Shown one piece after another: positions 36,685 to 45,788 of a stretch of 64,000 nucleotides of DNA. The notes beneath the pieces are model-generated. The model made no database searches and was not told where the DNA came from. It saw only the letters and a program-made list of their open reading frames with translations. Made by a program: the position numbers and the translations under genes. Each line of letters begins with the position of its first letter. Positions within the stretch are counted from its first letter, which is position 1. The DNA is from Pseudomonas xantholysinigenes. Its GTDB lineage: Bacteria > Pseudomonadota > Gammaproteobacteria > Pseudomonadales > Pseudomonadaceae. The DNA lies in assembly GCF_014268885.2 (NCBI RefSeq), contig NZ_CP077095.1, positions 2,981,501-3,045,500 on the forward strand, given 5' to 3'.

Positions 36685-38061
36685 TCAACACTCGACGAAG
36701 GCGACGGCCAGGCCGCCGCGCGATGTTTCCTTGTAGTTGGCATGCATGTCCGCGCCGGTATCACGCATGGTGCGGATCACCCGGTCGAGGGAAATGAAGT
36801 GTTCGCCGTCGCCACGCAAGGCCATCTGCACGGCATTGATCGCCTTCACTGCGGCGATCGCGTTGCGTTCGATACAGGGGATCTGCACCAGGCCGCCCAC
36901 CGGGTCGCAGGTCAGTCCAAGGTTGTGCTCCAGGGCGATTTCGGCAGCGTTTTCCAGCTGCGGCGGCGTGGCGCCAAGTACCTCGGCCAGCCCTGCGGCG
37001 GCCATCGAGCAGGCCGAACCGACCTCGCCCTGGCAACCAACCTCGGCGCCGGAAATCGAAGCGTTCTTTTTGCACAGGATGCCCACCGCGGCAGCGGCCA
37101 GCAGGAACGCCACCACATCGTCGTCGCAGGCGCCGGGGTTGAACTTCATGTAGTAGTGCAGCACCGCCGGGATGATCCCCGCCGCACCATTGGTGGGCGC
37201 GGTAACCATGCGTCCGCCGGCGGCGTTCTCTTCGTTGACGGCCAGGGCGAACAGGTTGACCCACTCCATGGCGCTGAGGGTCGAGCCGATCACATTGGGT
37301 TTGCCCAGCTCCTGCAGGCTGCGGTGCAGGCGCGCCGCGCGGCGCTTGACCTTGAGTCCGCCAGGTAGGATGCCTTCGTTGCGCAGGCCGTTGTTGACGC
37401 ACTCGCCCATCGCCGCCCAGATCTTCAGCAACCCTTCGCGGACTTCGCTTTCCGGCCGCCAGGCACATTCGTTGGCCAGCATCAGCTGGCTGACGCTGAG
37501 GTTGTGGGCCTTGCACAGCGCCAGCAACTCGGCGCCACTGGAAAACTCGTAGGGCAGCTCGACCTGCCCGCCAGCGGCCTGCGGTGCGTCGATCTCGCTG
37601 GCCTCGACGATGAAGCCGCCGCCGACCGAATAGTAGGTCTGGCTGAACAGGCTGGCCTGGCCGCAGAAGCATTCGACGGTCATGGCGTTGGGGTGGTAGG
37701 CCAGGTTCTCGTCGAGCAGGCGCATGTCACGGGCATACTGGAACTCGACCGGGTGGCTGCCATCGAGCAGCAGGCAGTTTTCCTGCATCAGTTGATCGAT
37801 GCGCGGCTCGATGCTCTGCGGGTCGATCCGGTCTGGCCACTGGCCCATCAACCCGAGCAGACAGGCACGGTCGGTGGCATGCCCCACGCCGGTGGCCGAC
37901 AGCGAGCCATACAGACGCACCTCGACCCGCGTCACCTGGGCCAACAGGCCTTGTTCACGCAGGGTCTGGGCGAAGGTCGCGGTGGCGCGCATCGGGCCAA
38001 CGGTGTGGGAGCTGGACGGGCCAATGCCAATCTTGAAGAGGTCGAAAACACTGATAGCCAT
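36685..38061 (-). CDS. sdaA: L-serine ammonia-lyase, iron-sulfur type
   Basis: 458 residues, the single-chain SdaA form. It starts [20 protein letters not shown], the family signature of the beta domain. The alpha domain has the cluster cysteines in [26 protein letters not shown] and [19 protein letters not shown]. The 4Fe-4S enzyme deaminates L-serine to pyruvate and ammonia in the cytosol. The start at 38061 is fixed by the signature; the ribosome site is weak. Divergent from a LysR regulator and adjacent to a serine-type transporter. Confidence 0.93.
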   Translation of the reverse strand: MAISVFDLFKIGIGPSSSHTVGPMRATATFAQTLREQGLLAQVTRVEVRLYGSLSATGVGHATDRACLLGLMGQWPDRIDPQSIEPRIDQLMQENCLLLDGSHPVEFQYARDMRLLDENLAYHPNAMTVECFCGQASLFSQTYYSVGGGFIVEASEIDAPQAAGGQVELPYEFSSGAELLALCKAHNLSVSQLMLANECAWRPESEVREGLLKIWAAMGECVNNGLRNEGILPGGLKVKRRAARLHRSLQELGKPNVIGSTLSAMEWVNLFALAVNEENAAGGRMVTAPTNGAAGIIPAVLHYYMKFNPGACDDDVVAFLLAAAAVGILCKKNASISGAEVGCQGEVGSACSMAAAGLAEVLGATPPQLENAAEIALEHNLGLTCDPVGGLVQIPCIERNAIAAVKAINAVQMALRGDGEHFISLDRVIRTMRDTGADMHANYKETSRGGLAVAFVEC

Positions 38062-38207
38062 GCTAATGCCTGACCATGACGCATAACGGAAACACGCCAT
38101 GGTTCTCTGGAAAAATTGAACGGTATTACAAAGTTGCGCGATACTGCCGCGCTCAGGTCGGCTTGACCAACGAAACTTCCTACACAAGCCTTTAGCAGGA
38201 CTAAACG

Positions 38208-39143
38208 ATGAAAGGGCCACTTAACGGCCAGGTGTTCGTCTGGCTGCATGTGTTTTCCTGCGCCGCGCGGCACTTGTCGTTCACCCGCTGCGCCGAGGAG
38301 CTGCACATTACCCCCGGAGCGGTCAGCCAGCAGATGCGCCAACTCGAGGAGCGCCTGGGCTTTCGCCTGTTCCTGCGTCGTGCTCGCGGCGTCGAACTGT
38401 CCGCCGAAGGCCAGCGCCTGGCGCAGACAGTAGCGGAGGCCTACGGCAGCATTGAAGCAGAGCTGCTGCGCCTGGATGCTGGCGAGATCCGTGGCACCTT
38501 GCGCCTGCGCTCGATCCCATCGTTCCTGGCCAAGTGGCTGACGCCGCGCCTGCCACGCTTCCAGCAGCGCTACCCGGACATCGAACTGCGTCTGGTGGCC
38601 GAGGACAGCAACCAGGCGTTGCACCCGGAAGACTTCGACCTGGCCATCGATCTCAACGACGGCAGTTATCCGGGCATGCTTTCCACGCCGCTGCTGGACG
38701 AGCAGATCTTTCCCGTCTGTTCCCCTGCCCTGCTGCGCGGCCGCCCGCCTTTGCACGGCCCGGCCGATCTGGCGCACTACCCGCTGCTGCACGACATCAC
38801 CGCCTGGCGTGGCAGCTCGGAATATGCCGAATGGGAGTTCTACCTCGACGGTATTGGTGCTGCCGGGTTGGATGTGCGCCGCGGGCATACCTTCAACCGC
38901 AACCACCTGACCATCGAGGCGGCCATTGCCGGTGTCGGCGTGGCCATTGCCCGGCGCACCCTGCTCAACGACGAGCTGGAGCGTGGCGCGTTGATCGTGC
39001 CGTTCGGCGTGCCGATCGCCAACCACAAACGCTACGTACTGCTGTACCCGCCGGGCGGGTTGAACCAGCCAGGAGCACGGGCGGTGCATGACTGGCTGGT
39101 GGAAGAAGCGCAAAGTTTCAGGGCCATGTGGGAAAGAAGTTGA
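38208..39143 (+). CDS. LysR-type regulator (GcvA/DsdC-like)
   Basis: 311 residues. The winged helix SFTRCAEELHITPGAVSQQMRQLEERLGFRLF is followed by an effector domain with LRLRSIPSFLAKWLTPRLPRFQQRYPDIELRLV, as in the GcvA/AmpR/DsdC group. AGGA precedes the ATG. It is divergent from the L-serine dehydratase across 146 bp, so it probably controls serine use. The stop codon lies 18 bases before the GTTGCC array of the palindromic element, which therefore borders its 3' end. Confidence 0.87.
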   Translation: MKGPLNGQVFVWLHVFSCAARHLSFTRCAEELHITPGAVSQQMRQLEERLGFRLFLRRARGVELSAEGQRLAQTVAEAYGSIEAELLRLDAGEIRGTLRLRSIPSFLAKWLTPRLPRFQQRYPDIELRLVAEDSNQALHPEDFDLAIDLNDGSYPGMLSTPLLDEQIFPVCSPALLRGRPPLHGPADLAHYPLLHDITAWRGSSEYAEWEFYLDGIGAAGLDVRRGHTFNRNHLTIEAAIAGVGVAIARRTLLNDELERGALIVPFGVPIANHKRYVLLYPPGGLNQPGARAVHDWLVEEAQSFRAMWERS

Positions 39144-39158
39144 AGACCGGCCTTCAGG

Positions 39159-39199
<41 letters not shown>

Positions 39200-39305
39200 T
39201 CAAGAGGCTAGCGCCAAACCCAACGCGCGACAGCTGCGCCAGCCCAGGCGCCGCCCGTACCTTCGCGACTTCAGGAGGCCGAACGCAGGCCTTGCGGAGG
39301 GAGGT

Positions 39306-39358
39306 GACGGGCATGGATGCCCGTCAAGCGCTGCGCCCCAGGATGGGGCGTTCAGCGC
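39306..39358. other. Paired hairpins of left arm, copy B
   Basis: GACGGGCAT-GG-ATGCCCGTC at 39306-39325 and GCGCTG-CGCCCC / GGGGCG-TT-CAGCGC with loop AGGAT at 39328-39358. The inverted arms at 26479-26509 and 39942-39972 carry the same hairpin on the other strand. Confidence 0.8.
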
Positions 39359-39438
39359 GGTCCTCCCGGGAGCAAGGCCGGAGTGAGGGAACCCGGAGCG
39401 AAGCGGAGGGCCGAATGAATGGAGCGCAGCGTTTTTTG

Positions 39439-39470
39439 GTTACTTTTTGTCGCGTTTGACAAAAAGTGAC
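39439..39470. terminator. Terminator-like hairpin in left arm, copy B
   Basis: Same fold and sequence as at 24702-24733: GTTACTTTTTGTC and GACAAAAAGTGAC with a GCGTTT loop. It would stop read-through from the LysR gene. Confidence 0.65.
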
Positions 39471-39642
39471 TCGCCGTAAAGGCGAAAAGGTGACTATGCG
39501 TCGACATAGCAAATGAATGCGCTTACATCTGTAGAAACCCACGCCGACCGACTTTGACTTTGACTTTCAGAGCGTGGGTTTTGAAAGTTATACGCTCATT
39601 CATTGGCGATGGCGACGCATAGTCACCTTTCCGCCCTTACGG

Positions 39643-39825
39643 CCAGCCCTTTCAAGGTCTTTGCGTTTTTCGGATGTGGCCGCTTCAATTCAAGATTGCC
39701 GGGGCTGCGTTGCAGCCCTTTCGCAACACAAGGCCGCTACAGGTGACCGTGCCGCCCTGTAGGAGCGGCCTTGTGTCGCGAAATTCTAAGTCGGACGCCA
39801 ATTCTCAACACCTTGAAAGGGCTGG
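39643..39825. mobile_element. MITE-like insert with 16-bp terminal repeats and 9-bp target duplication
   Basis: Perfect 16-bp terminal inverted repeats, CCAGCCCTTTCAAGGT (39643-39658) and ACCTTGAAAGGGCTGG (39810-39825), bound 183 bases with no gene. CCCTTACGG is duplicated at 39634-39642 and 39826-39834, and copy A shows one CCCTTACGG at the same place (26359-26367). The interior contains REP-like arms (about 39700-39785). A partial relative is at 20028-20160. The mobilising transposase is not in the window. Confidence 0.8.
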
Positions 39826-39836
39826 CCCTTACGGCG

Positions 39837-39861
39837 GCCTACTTTTGTGGCAAAAGTAGGC
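39837..39861. terminator. Terminator-like hairpin in right arm, copy B
   Basis: Perfect 11-bp stem GCCTACTTTTG / CAAAAGTAGGC with loop TGG. It occupies the place of the GGTCCCTTTTTGA hairpin in copy A. Confidence 0.65.
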
Positions 39862-40159
39862 AAAACCGTTCCGCTCCGTTCATCCGGCCCCTACGCTTCG
39901 CTCCGGGGTCCCCTCGCTCCGTTCTTGCTCCCGGGAGGACCGCGCTGAACGCCCCATCCTGGGGCGCAGCGCTTGACGGGCATCCATGCCCGTCACCTCC
40001 CTCCGCAAGAACTCCGCTCGGCCTCCTGAAGTCGCAATTGGTGGCGCCTGAACTATCGCGCGCTTAGAAGCAAAATCAAGAGCGCAACAGCAACCGAGTC
40101 GACAGAAGTGTGAATTGATTGTTACTCGAGTCTATATTCCGAGCACACAGTTCCCTCTC

Positions 40160-40582
40160 TCAAGGCTTGACCTTTTTCAATTCATTCAACAACACCATGA
40201 GCTGCTCCAACTTATCCGTCCCGAATTGCCGCTGGATCTCCTGATAGTTGCGCTCCATCTCCTCACTCATCGCCAGAAACGCCTGCTGCCCTCGCACAGT
40301 CAGGCTGATGAAGATCCGCCGCTGGTCTTCCGGCGACTTACGCCGTGCCACCAGGCCATCGCGTTCAAGGCGCTTGAGCACGCCACTCATGCTGGGTTTG
40401 AGAATGCATGCCAGATCCGCCAGCTGGTGGCTTTCCAGCTCACCCTGCTGGCGCAGGATACGGATCACCCGCCATTGCTGCTCGGTCAGGTCATGGGCAT
40501 TGAGGGCCGGGCGGAAGAACGCCATCGTCGCTTCGCGGGCCTGCAACAGGGTCAAGGTCAGGGAGGGTCTTGGTTGGGTCAT
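40160..40582 (-). CDS. hpaR: MarR-type repressor HpaR of homoprotocatechuate catabolism
   Basis: 140 residues. The winged helix LTEQQWRVIRILRQQGELESHQLADLACILKPSMSGVLKRLERDGLVARRKSPEDQRR is the HpaR/MarR type. HpaR represses the meta-cleavage operon until homoprotocatechuate or 4-hydroxyphenylacetate is present. It lies at the edge of the hpa cluster. An AT-rich palindrome at 40601-40618 directly upstream is a likely self-operator. Start is the first Met after that site. Confidence 0.9.
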   Translation of the reverse strand: MTQPRPSLTLTLLQAREATMAFFRPALNAHDLTEQQWRVIRILRQQGELESHQLADLACILKPSMSGVLKRLERDGLVARRKSPEDQRRIFISLTVRGQQAFLAMSEEMERNYQEIQRQFGTDKLEQLMVLLNELKKVKP

Positions 40583-40600
40583 CAGGATAAAGGGCTGGTT

Positions 40601-40618
40601 TTATTAAGATATTAATAA
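40601..40618. promoter_or_regulatory. Candidate HpaR operator upstream of hpaR
   Basis: TTATTAAGATATTAATAA is a near-perfect palindrome (16 of 18), AT-rich in a GC-rich context, 19 bases before the hpaR start. Consistent with autorepression by a MarR-type protein. Confidence 0.6.
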
Positions 40619-40757
40619 AGTGAAAACCATTTACCCCCACCCTGTCCAGCCTCCGTGAAAAGTACCAGCGTTCCCAGCCAACGCCCATTCACCCCAGGCT
40701 TCCCGCCGTTGCACGATCAAGCCCCTGTCCCAACGCCTGGAGGCCAACGTGCAGCGC

Positions 40758-41660
40758 TCAACGCAACCCCGCCTGACGCAGGCGATATTCCCCAGGCGTG
40801 GTGCCCGCGTGCCGCTGGAAAAACCGGCTGAAGTACGCCGGGTCCTTGAACCCCAACTGATAGCAGATCGCATTGGCCGAGCCCCCCGTGTACAGCAACA
40901 GTCGCCGCGCTTCCTGCATCAATCGTTCGAACACCAAACGCTTGGACGGCAAGTTGGCAATTCGCCGGCAGACGTCGTTCAACCGCGCCTCCGTCACCCC
41001 CAGCGCCGCTGCATAGGCCGGCAGTGTCCAGTGATCCAGGTAGTGCCGCTCGATCAACTCGTTGAACCGGCGAAACACCTGCAAGTCCTCATGCCGCGCG
41101 GGATTGGCCGGCAACGCATTGGTACTCAGGCGCAACAGGCTGATCATCACCAACCGCGCCAGGTCCTGCACCGCCGTGCCCTGCCCCACCTGGCCCCGAC
41201 CCATTTCGCTGCCCAACAGGTCGAGCAGTTGCTCCAACCGGCGCGCCTCTTCAGCCCCCTGGCCCTGCAACGGCCCCAAGGCAACGCATGCCGGAGCCAA
41301 GTGCGCGCCCGCCACCAGCCCTGGCTCGGCCTGGAGCAATTGCCAAACCAACTGCTGGCTGAGGGTCAGCACATGGCCGTCGGCATCGGGCTCGGTCACG
41401 AAGGCGTGGGGGATGGTCGGCGGGGTCAGGAAGAACATCGGCCCCGCCTCGTGAAACTGCTGGTCATCGAGGAACACCCGCACGCTGCCACTCTTGACGT
41501 AATGCACCTGGAAGAAACGGTCATGGCGATGCACCGGCATGTTGCGACCGAAGAACCCAGCCAGGTTGCCAAGCCGGTCGTAATGCACCTCGCTGTCGCT
41601 GTAACGCTGGTCGTAGACCTGCCCGATATTGATATTGGGAATCGGCTGTCGCGCTTTCAT
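40758..41660 (-). CDS. hpaA: AraC-family activator HpaA of 4-hydroxyphenylacetate catabolism
   Basis: 300 residues. An N-terminal cupin-like sensor (MPVHRHDRFFQVHYVKSGSVRVFLDDQQFHEAGPMFFLTPPTIPHAF) precedes the AraC double helix-turn-helix (WTLPAYAAALGVTEARLNDVCRRIA..ANAICYQLGFKDPAYFSRFFQRHAGTTPGEYR). This is the HpaA/PobR-like type that responds to aromatic acids. In enterobacteria HpaA activates the hpaBC hydroxylase genes, but hpaBC are absent here. It is divergent from hpaG1 and so could act on the meta operon directly. The start at 41660 gives the family N-terminus; an upstream Met at 41699 is less likely. Confidence 0.88.
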   Translation of the reverse strand: MKARQPIPNINIGQVYDQRYSDSEVHYDRLGNLAGFFGRNMPVHRHDRFFQVHYVKSGSVRVFLDDQQFHEAGPMFFLTPPTIPHAFVTEPDADGHVLTLSQQLVWQLLQAEPGLVAGAHLAPACVALGPLQGQGAEEARRLEQLLDLLGSEMGRGQVGQGTAVQDLARLVMISLLRLSTNALPANPARHEDLQVFRRFNELIERHYLDHWTLPAYAAALGVTEARLNDVCRRIANLPSKRLVFERLMQEARRLLLYTGGSANAICYQLGFKDPAYFSRFFQRHAGTTPGEYRLRQAGLR

Positions 41661-41726
41661 TGTTGTTCTCGTGCCGGTGGGACTGCCCGGAATCGCCATC
41701 GTAGCACCGTCGATGCCTTGACGATC

Positions 41727-41763
41727 GTTAACATATTAAATATAACGTTAACACATTAACAAA
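41727..41763. promoter_or_regulatory. AT-rich operator/promoter of the hpa operon
   Basis: GTTAACATATTAAATATAAC followed by GTTAACACATTAACA shows repeated GTTAAC/TTAAT half-sites in the divergent hpaA-hpaG1 promoter. It resembles the palindrome upstream of hpaR in base make-up, so HpaR may bind both. Inference from sequence only. Confidence 0.5.
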
Positions 41764-41811
41764 AACACGATGAAGCATCCCCGCATGCTTCACCCAGCGC
41801 AGGAGAAAAGC

Positions 41812-42486
41812 ATGAGCCGTGCCTTGCACGAGGTCGCCAGCGGCAGCCTGTTCGGCGTCGCCCTGAACTACCAGGGCCTGCTGCAACAGCATCTGGCGTC
41901 CTTCCATGAAGCGCCCTACCGGCAACCGCCGGTCAAGCCGGTGCTGTTCATCAAAACCCCAAACACCCGTAACGGGCATGGCCAGGCACTGACCTACCCC
42001 TCGGCAGTCGAGCGCCTGCAACCCGGGCCTGCCCTGGGCGTGGTGATCGGCAAGGACGCCAGCCGCGTAAGCGTGGAGCAGGCCCTGGAGCATGTGGCGG
42101 GCTACACCGTGGTCAACGAGTTCAGCCTGCCCGAGGACAGCTACTACCGCCCAGCGGTCAAGGCCAAGTGCCGCGATGGCTTCTGCCCAATGGGGCCAGA
42201 GCTGGTGCCGGCGTCCCAGGTCGGCAACCCTGATGCGCTGGGTATCCGCCTGTGGGTCAACGGCGAACTGCGCCAGCAGAACAACACCGCCAACTGCGTG
42301 CGCAACGTGGCGCAATTGATCGCCGAGATCAGTGAATTCATGACCCTGCACGCCGGCGACGTGCTGATCACCGGCACCCCGGAAGGCCGAGTCGATGTGC
42401 TGCCGGGCGATCAGGTGACGGTCGAGATCGATGGCCTCGGCCAGCTCACCACCCCCATCGTCGCCGAACAAGGACTCGCCCCATGA
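41812..42486 (+). CDS. hpaG1: 4-hydroxyphenylacetate degradation isomerase/decarboxylase subunit HpaG1
   Basis: 224 residues, fumarylacetoacetate-hydrolase fold. In enterobacteria HpaG is one fused protein; here the N-terminal half is a separate gene. Motifs are FGVALNYQGLL, FIKTPNTRNGHG and the metal-binding EFSLPEDSYYRPAVKAKCRDGFCPMGPELV with ITGTPEGRVDVLPGDQV. It decarboxylates 5-oxo-pent-3-ene-1,2,5-tricarboxylate and/or isomerises the product together with HpaG2. AGGAG precedes the ATG, and the stop overlaps hpaG2 by 4 bp (ATGA), suggesting coupled 1:1 synthesis. Confidence 0.9.
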   Translation: MSRALHEVASGSLFGVALNYQGLLQQHLASFHEAPYRQPPVKPVLFIKTPNTRNGHGQALTYPSAVERLQPGPALGVVIGKDASRVSVEQALEHVAGYTVVNEFSLPEDSYYRPAVKAKCRDGFCPMGPELVPASQVGNPDALGIRLWVNGELRQQNNTANCVRNVAQLIAEISEFMTLHAGDVLITGTPEGRVDVLPGDQVTVEIDGLGQLTTPIVAEQGLAP

Positions 42487-43262
42487 AGCACGCCCGCATT
42501 CAGTTCGACGGCCAGGTCCACCAGGCCATCGTCGAGGCCGACCAGCAACTGCGCCTGGCCGACGGGCGCGTGGTCCAGGCCGACCAGGTCACCTGGCTGC
42601 CACCGGCCACCGGCAACATGTTCGCCCTGGGCCTGAACTACGCCGACCACGCCGCCGAGCTGGCCTTCACACCACCCACCGAACCGCTGGCATTCATCAA
42701 GTCACTCGGCACCTACACCGGGCACGGCCAAGTAACCTGGCGTCCAGACAACATCAAGTACATGCACTACGAGTGCGAACTGGTGGCGGTGATCGGCAAG
42801 ACCGCGCGCAACGTGCGCCGCGAGGATGCCCTGGACTACCTGGCTGGCTACACGGTGTGCAACGACTACGCCATCCGTGACTACCTCGAGAACTACTACC
42901 GCCCCAACCTGCGGGTGAAGAACCGCGACGCCACCACCCCCGTGGGCCCGTGGATCGTCGACACCGCCGATGTGCCGGACCCGTCCAACCTCAAGCTGCG
43001 CACCTGGGTCAACGGTGAACTGAAGCAGGAAGGCAGCACGGCGGACATGATCTTCGACATCCCTTACCTGATCGAATACTTCTCCAGCTTCATGACCCTG
43101 CAACCCGGCGACATGATCGCCACCGGTACGCCGGAAGGCCTGGCCGACGTGGTGCCGGGCGATGAAGTGGTGGTGGAGGTGGAAGGCGTCGCTCGCCTGG
43201 TCAATCGAATCGTCAGCGAAGCCGAGTTCTTCGCCCGCAAAGCACAAGAGGCAACAGCATGA
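42483..43262 (+). CDS. hpaG2: 4-hydroxyphenylacetate degradation isomerase/decarboxylase subunit HpaG2
   Basis: 259 residues, C-terminal half of the enterobacterial HpaG. The FAH-fold metal site is seen in FALGLNYADHAAEL, the YECELVAVIGKTARNV Glu segment and NDYAIRDYLENYYRPNLRVKNRDATTPVGPWIV, with IATGTPEGLADVVPGDEV at the end. It acts in the two-step conversion of the ring-cleavage tricarboxylate to 2-oxo-hept-3-ene-1,7-dioate in the cytosol. Starts inside hpaG1 and ends inside hpaE, both with 4-bp overlaps. Confidence 0.92.
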   Translation: MKHARIQFDGQVHQAIVEADQQLRLADGRVVQADQVTWLPPATGNMFALGLNYADHAAELAFTPPTEPLAFIKSLGTYTGHGQVTWRPDNIKYMHYECELVAVIGKTARNVRREDALDYLAGYTVCNDYAIRDYLENYYRPNLRVKNRDATTPVGPWIVDTADVPDPSNLKLRTWVNGELKQEGSTADMIFDIPYLIEYFSSFMTLQPGDMIATGTPEGLADVVPGDEVVVEVEGVARLVNRIVSEAEFFARKAQEATA

Positions 43263-44719
43263 TCAAGCACTGGATCGACGGCCGCGAAGTCGAAAGCCGC
43301 GACACTTTCATCAACTACAACCCTGCCACCGGCGAGGCCATTGGCGAAGTCGCCAGCGGCGGCGCCGAGGAAGTCGCCCAGGCCGTGGCCGCGGCCAAGG
43401 CGGCCTTCCCGAAATGGGCCAATACCCCGGCCAAGGAGCGCGCCCGCCTGATGCGCCGCCTGGGCGAGCTGATCGAGCAGAACGTGCCGCAGTTGGCCGA
43501 GCTGGAAACCCTGGACACCGGCCTGCCGATCCATCAGACGCGCAACGTGCTGATCCCCCGCGCTTCGCACAACTTCGACTTCTTCGCCGAGGTCTGCACG
43601 CGCATGGACGGCCACAGCTACCCGGTGGACGACCAGATGCTCAACTACACCCTGTACCAGCCGGTGGGCGTGTGCGGGTTGGTGTCGCCGTGGAACGTGC
43701 CGTTCATGACCGCCACCTGGAAGACCGCGCCATGCCTGGCCCTGGGCAACACCGCGGTGCTGAAGATGAGCGAGCTGTCGCCGCTGACCGCCAATGAGCT
43801 GGGCCGCCTGGCGGTCGAGGCCGGCATCCCCAACGGCGTGCTCAACGTGATCCAGGGCTATGGCGCCACGGCCGGCGATGCCCTGGTGCGTCACCCGGAC
43901 GTGCGGGCCATCTCGTTCACCGGCGGCACCGCCACCGGCCGCAAGATCATGCAGACCGCGGGCCTGAAAAAGTATTCCATGGAGCTGGGCGGCAAGTCGC
44001 CGGTGCTGATCTTCGAGGACGCCGACCTCGAGCGTGCCTTGGATGCCGCGCTGTTCACCATCTTTTCGCTCAACGGCGAACGCTGCACCGCCGGCAGCCG
44101 GATCTTCATCCAGGAGAGCGTCTACCCGCAGTTTGTCGCCGAATTCGCCGCCCGTGCCAAACGCCTGATCGTTGGCGACCCGACCGATCCGAAGACCCAG
44201 GTCGGCTCGATGATCACCCAGCAGCACTACGACAAGGTCACCGGCTATATCCGTATTGGTCTCGAAGAAGGCGCGCGCCTGGTCGCAGGTGGCCTGGAGC
44301 GCCCGACGGGCCTGCCGGCGCACCTGGCCAAGGGGCAGTTCATCCAGCCGACCGTGTTCGCCGACGTGAACAATCGGATGCGCATCGCCCAGGAAGAGAT
44401 CTTCGGGCCGGTGGTGTGCCTGATCCCGTTCAAGGACGAGGCCGAGGCGCTGCAGCTGGCCAACGACACCGAGTACGGCCTGGCCTCGTACATCTGGACC
44501 CAGGACATCGGCAAGGCCCACCGCCTGGCACGTGGCATCGAGGCCGGGATGGTGTTCATCAACAGCCAGAACGTGCGCGACCTGCGCCAGCCGTTTGGCG
44601 GGGTCAAGGGCTCGGGCACTGGCCGCGAAGGCGGGCAATACAGCTTCGAGGTCTTCGCCGAGATCAAGAACGTGTGTATATCCATGGGTAGCCATCACAT
44701 TCCGCGCTGGGGGGTTTGA
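43259..44719 (+). CDS. hpaE: 5-carboxymethyl-2-hydroxymuconate semialdehyde dehydrogenase HpaE
   Basis: 486 residues, ALDH superfamily. Landmarks are VSPWNVPFMTATWKTAPCLA, FTGGTATGRKIM, Glu in MELGGKSPV and catalytic Cys in SLNGERCTAGSRIF. It oxidises the semialdehyde formed by homoprotocatechuate ring cleavage, using NAD. Coupled to hpaG2 by ATGA overlap. A REP pair follows at 44731-44796 before hpaD, which may separate expression of the two halves of the operon. Confidence 0.93.
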   Translation: MIKHWIDGREVESRDTFINYNPATGEAIGEVASGGAEEVAQAVAAAKAAFPKWANTPAKERARLMRRLGELIEQNVPQLAELETLDTGLPIHQTRNVLIPRASHNFDFFAEVCTRMDGHSYPVDDQMLNYTLYQPVGVCGLVSPWNVPFMTATWKTAPCLALGNTAVLKMSELSPLTANELGRLAVEAGIPNGVLNVIQGYGATAGDALVRHPDVRAISFTGGTATGRKIMQTAGLKKYSMELGGKSPVLIFEDADLERALDAALFTIFSLNGERCTAGSRIFIQESVYPQFVAEFAARAKRLIVGDPTDPKTQVGSMITQQHYDKVTGYIRIGLEEGARLVAGGLERPTGLPAHLAKGQFIQPTVFADVNNRMRIAQEEIFGPVVCLIPFKDEAEALQLANDTEYGLASYIWTQDIGKAHRLARGIEAGMVFINSQNVRDLRQPFGGVKGSGTGREGGQYSFEVFAEIKNVCISMGSHHIPRWGV

Positions 44720-44730
44720 CGCTCCAGCTC

Positions 44731-44796
44731 TTCGCGGGTAAACCCGCTCCCACACGGACAAGCGCAGGACCTGTAGGAGCGGGTTCACCCGCGAAT
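44731..44796. repeat. Two oppositely oriented REP sequences inside the hpa operon
   Basis: TTCGCGGGTAAACCCGCTCC at 44731 and CCTGTAGGAGCGGGTTCACC at about 44769. The 134-bp gap between hpaE and hpaD is otherwise empty. Confidence 0.85.
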
Positions 44797-44853
44797 CGAG
44801 GGCGCAGCCCTCGCCATGGACACATAACAACACTCTTCAACAGGAGACACACC

Positions 44854-45777
44854 ATGGGCACACTCGCTCTCGCCGCCAAGATCACCCATGTCCCGTCGAT
44901 GTACCTGTCGGAACTGCCCGGCCCGCGCCAGGGCTTTCGCCAGGCGGCCATCGACGGCCACCACGAGATCGGCCGGCGCTGCCGCGAACTGGGGGTGGAC
45001 ACCATCGTCGTGTTCGACACCCACTGGCTGGTCAACGCCAACTACCACATCAACTGCGCCGCGCAGTTCGAAGGCCTGTACACCAGCAACGAGCTGCCGC
45101 ACTTCATCGCCAACATGAACTACGGCTTCCCCGGCAACCCGGAACTGGGTCGACTGCTGGCCGAGCAATGCAATCGCCTGGGGGTCGAGACCATGGCCCA
45201 CGACGCCACCACCCTGGCCCCGGAATACGGCACCCTGGTGCCAATGCGCTACATGAACGCCGACCAGCACTTCAAGGTGATCTCGGTCTCGGCGCTGTGC
45301 ACCTCGCACTACCTCAACGACAGCGCGCGCCTGGGCTGGGCCATGCGCAAGGCGGTCGAGGAGCACTACGACGGCACCGTGGCGTTCCTCGCCAGTGGCT
45401 CGCTGTCGCACCGCTTCGCGCAGAACGGCCAGGCGCCGGAGTTCGCCACCAAGGTCTGGAGCCCGTTCCTGGAAACCCTTGACCACCGCGTGGTGCGCAT
45501 GTGGCAGGACGGCGACTGGGCCGACTTCTGCGCCATGCTCCCGGAATATGCGGTCAAGGGCCATGGCGAAGGCTTCATGCACGACACCGCGATGCTGCTC
45601 GGCGCCCTGGGCTGGTCACGCTACGACGGCAAGGCCGAGGTGGTGACGCCCTACTTCGGCTCGTCCGGCACTGGCCAGATCAACGCGATCTTCCCGGTCA
45701 CCGCGCAGGACGGCCGCGCCATCCCCGCCGCCCAGGCCTCGAACCCGGCCGGCGTGGCCTCCACCAGCCGCCTGTAA
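44854..45777 (+). CDS. hpaD: 3,4-dihydroxyphenylacetate 2,3-dioxygenase HpaD
   Basis: 307 residues, LigB/class III extradiol family. Metal-ligand and catalytic His regions are visible in HVPSMYLSELPGP, the VVFDTHWLVNANYHIN stretch and ASGSLSHRFAQNG. It opens homoprotocatechuate between C2 and C3 to 5-carboxymethyl-2-hydroxymuconate semialdehyde using Fe(II) and O2. CAGGAG precedes the ATG; the longer in-frame upstream stretch is REP-derived and has no start signal. Followed 11 bp later by hpaF. Confidence 0.92.
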   Translation: MGTLALAAKITHVPSMYLSELPGPRQGFRQAAIDGHHEIGRRCRELGVDTIVVFDTHWLVNANYHINCAAQFEGLYTSNELPHFIANMNYGFPGNPELGRLLAEQCNRLGVETMAHDATTLAPEYGTLVPMRYMNADQHFKVISVSALCTSHYLNDSARLGWAMRKAVEEHYDGTVAFLASGSLSHRFAQNGQAPEFATKVWSPFLETLDHRVVRMWQDGDWADFCAMLPEYAVKGHGEGFMHDTAMLLGALGWSRYDGKAEVVTPYFGSSGTGQINAIFPVTAQDGRAIPAAQASNPAGVASTSRL

Positions 45778-45788
45778 GGAGCCGCTGC

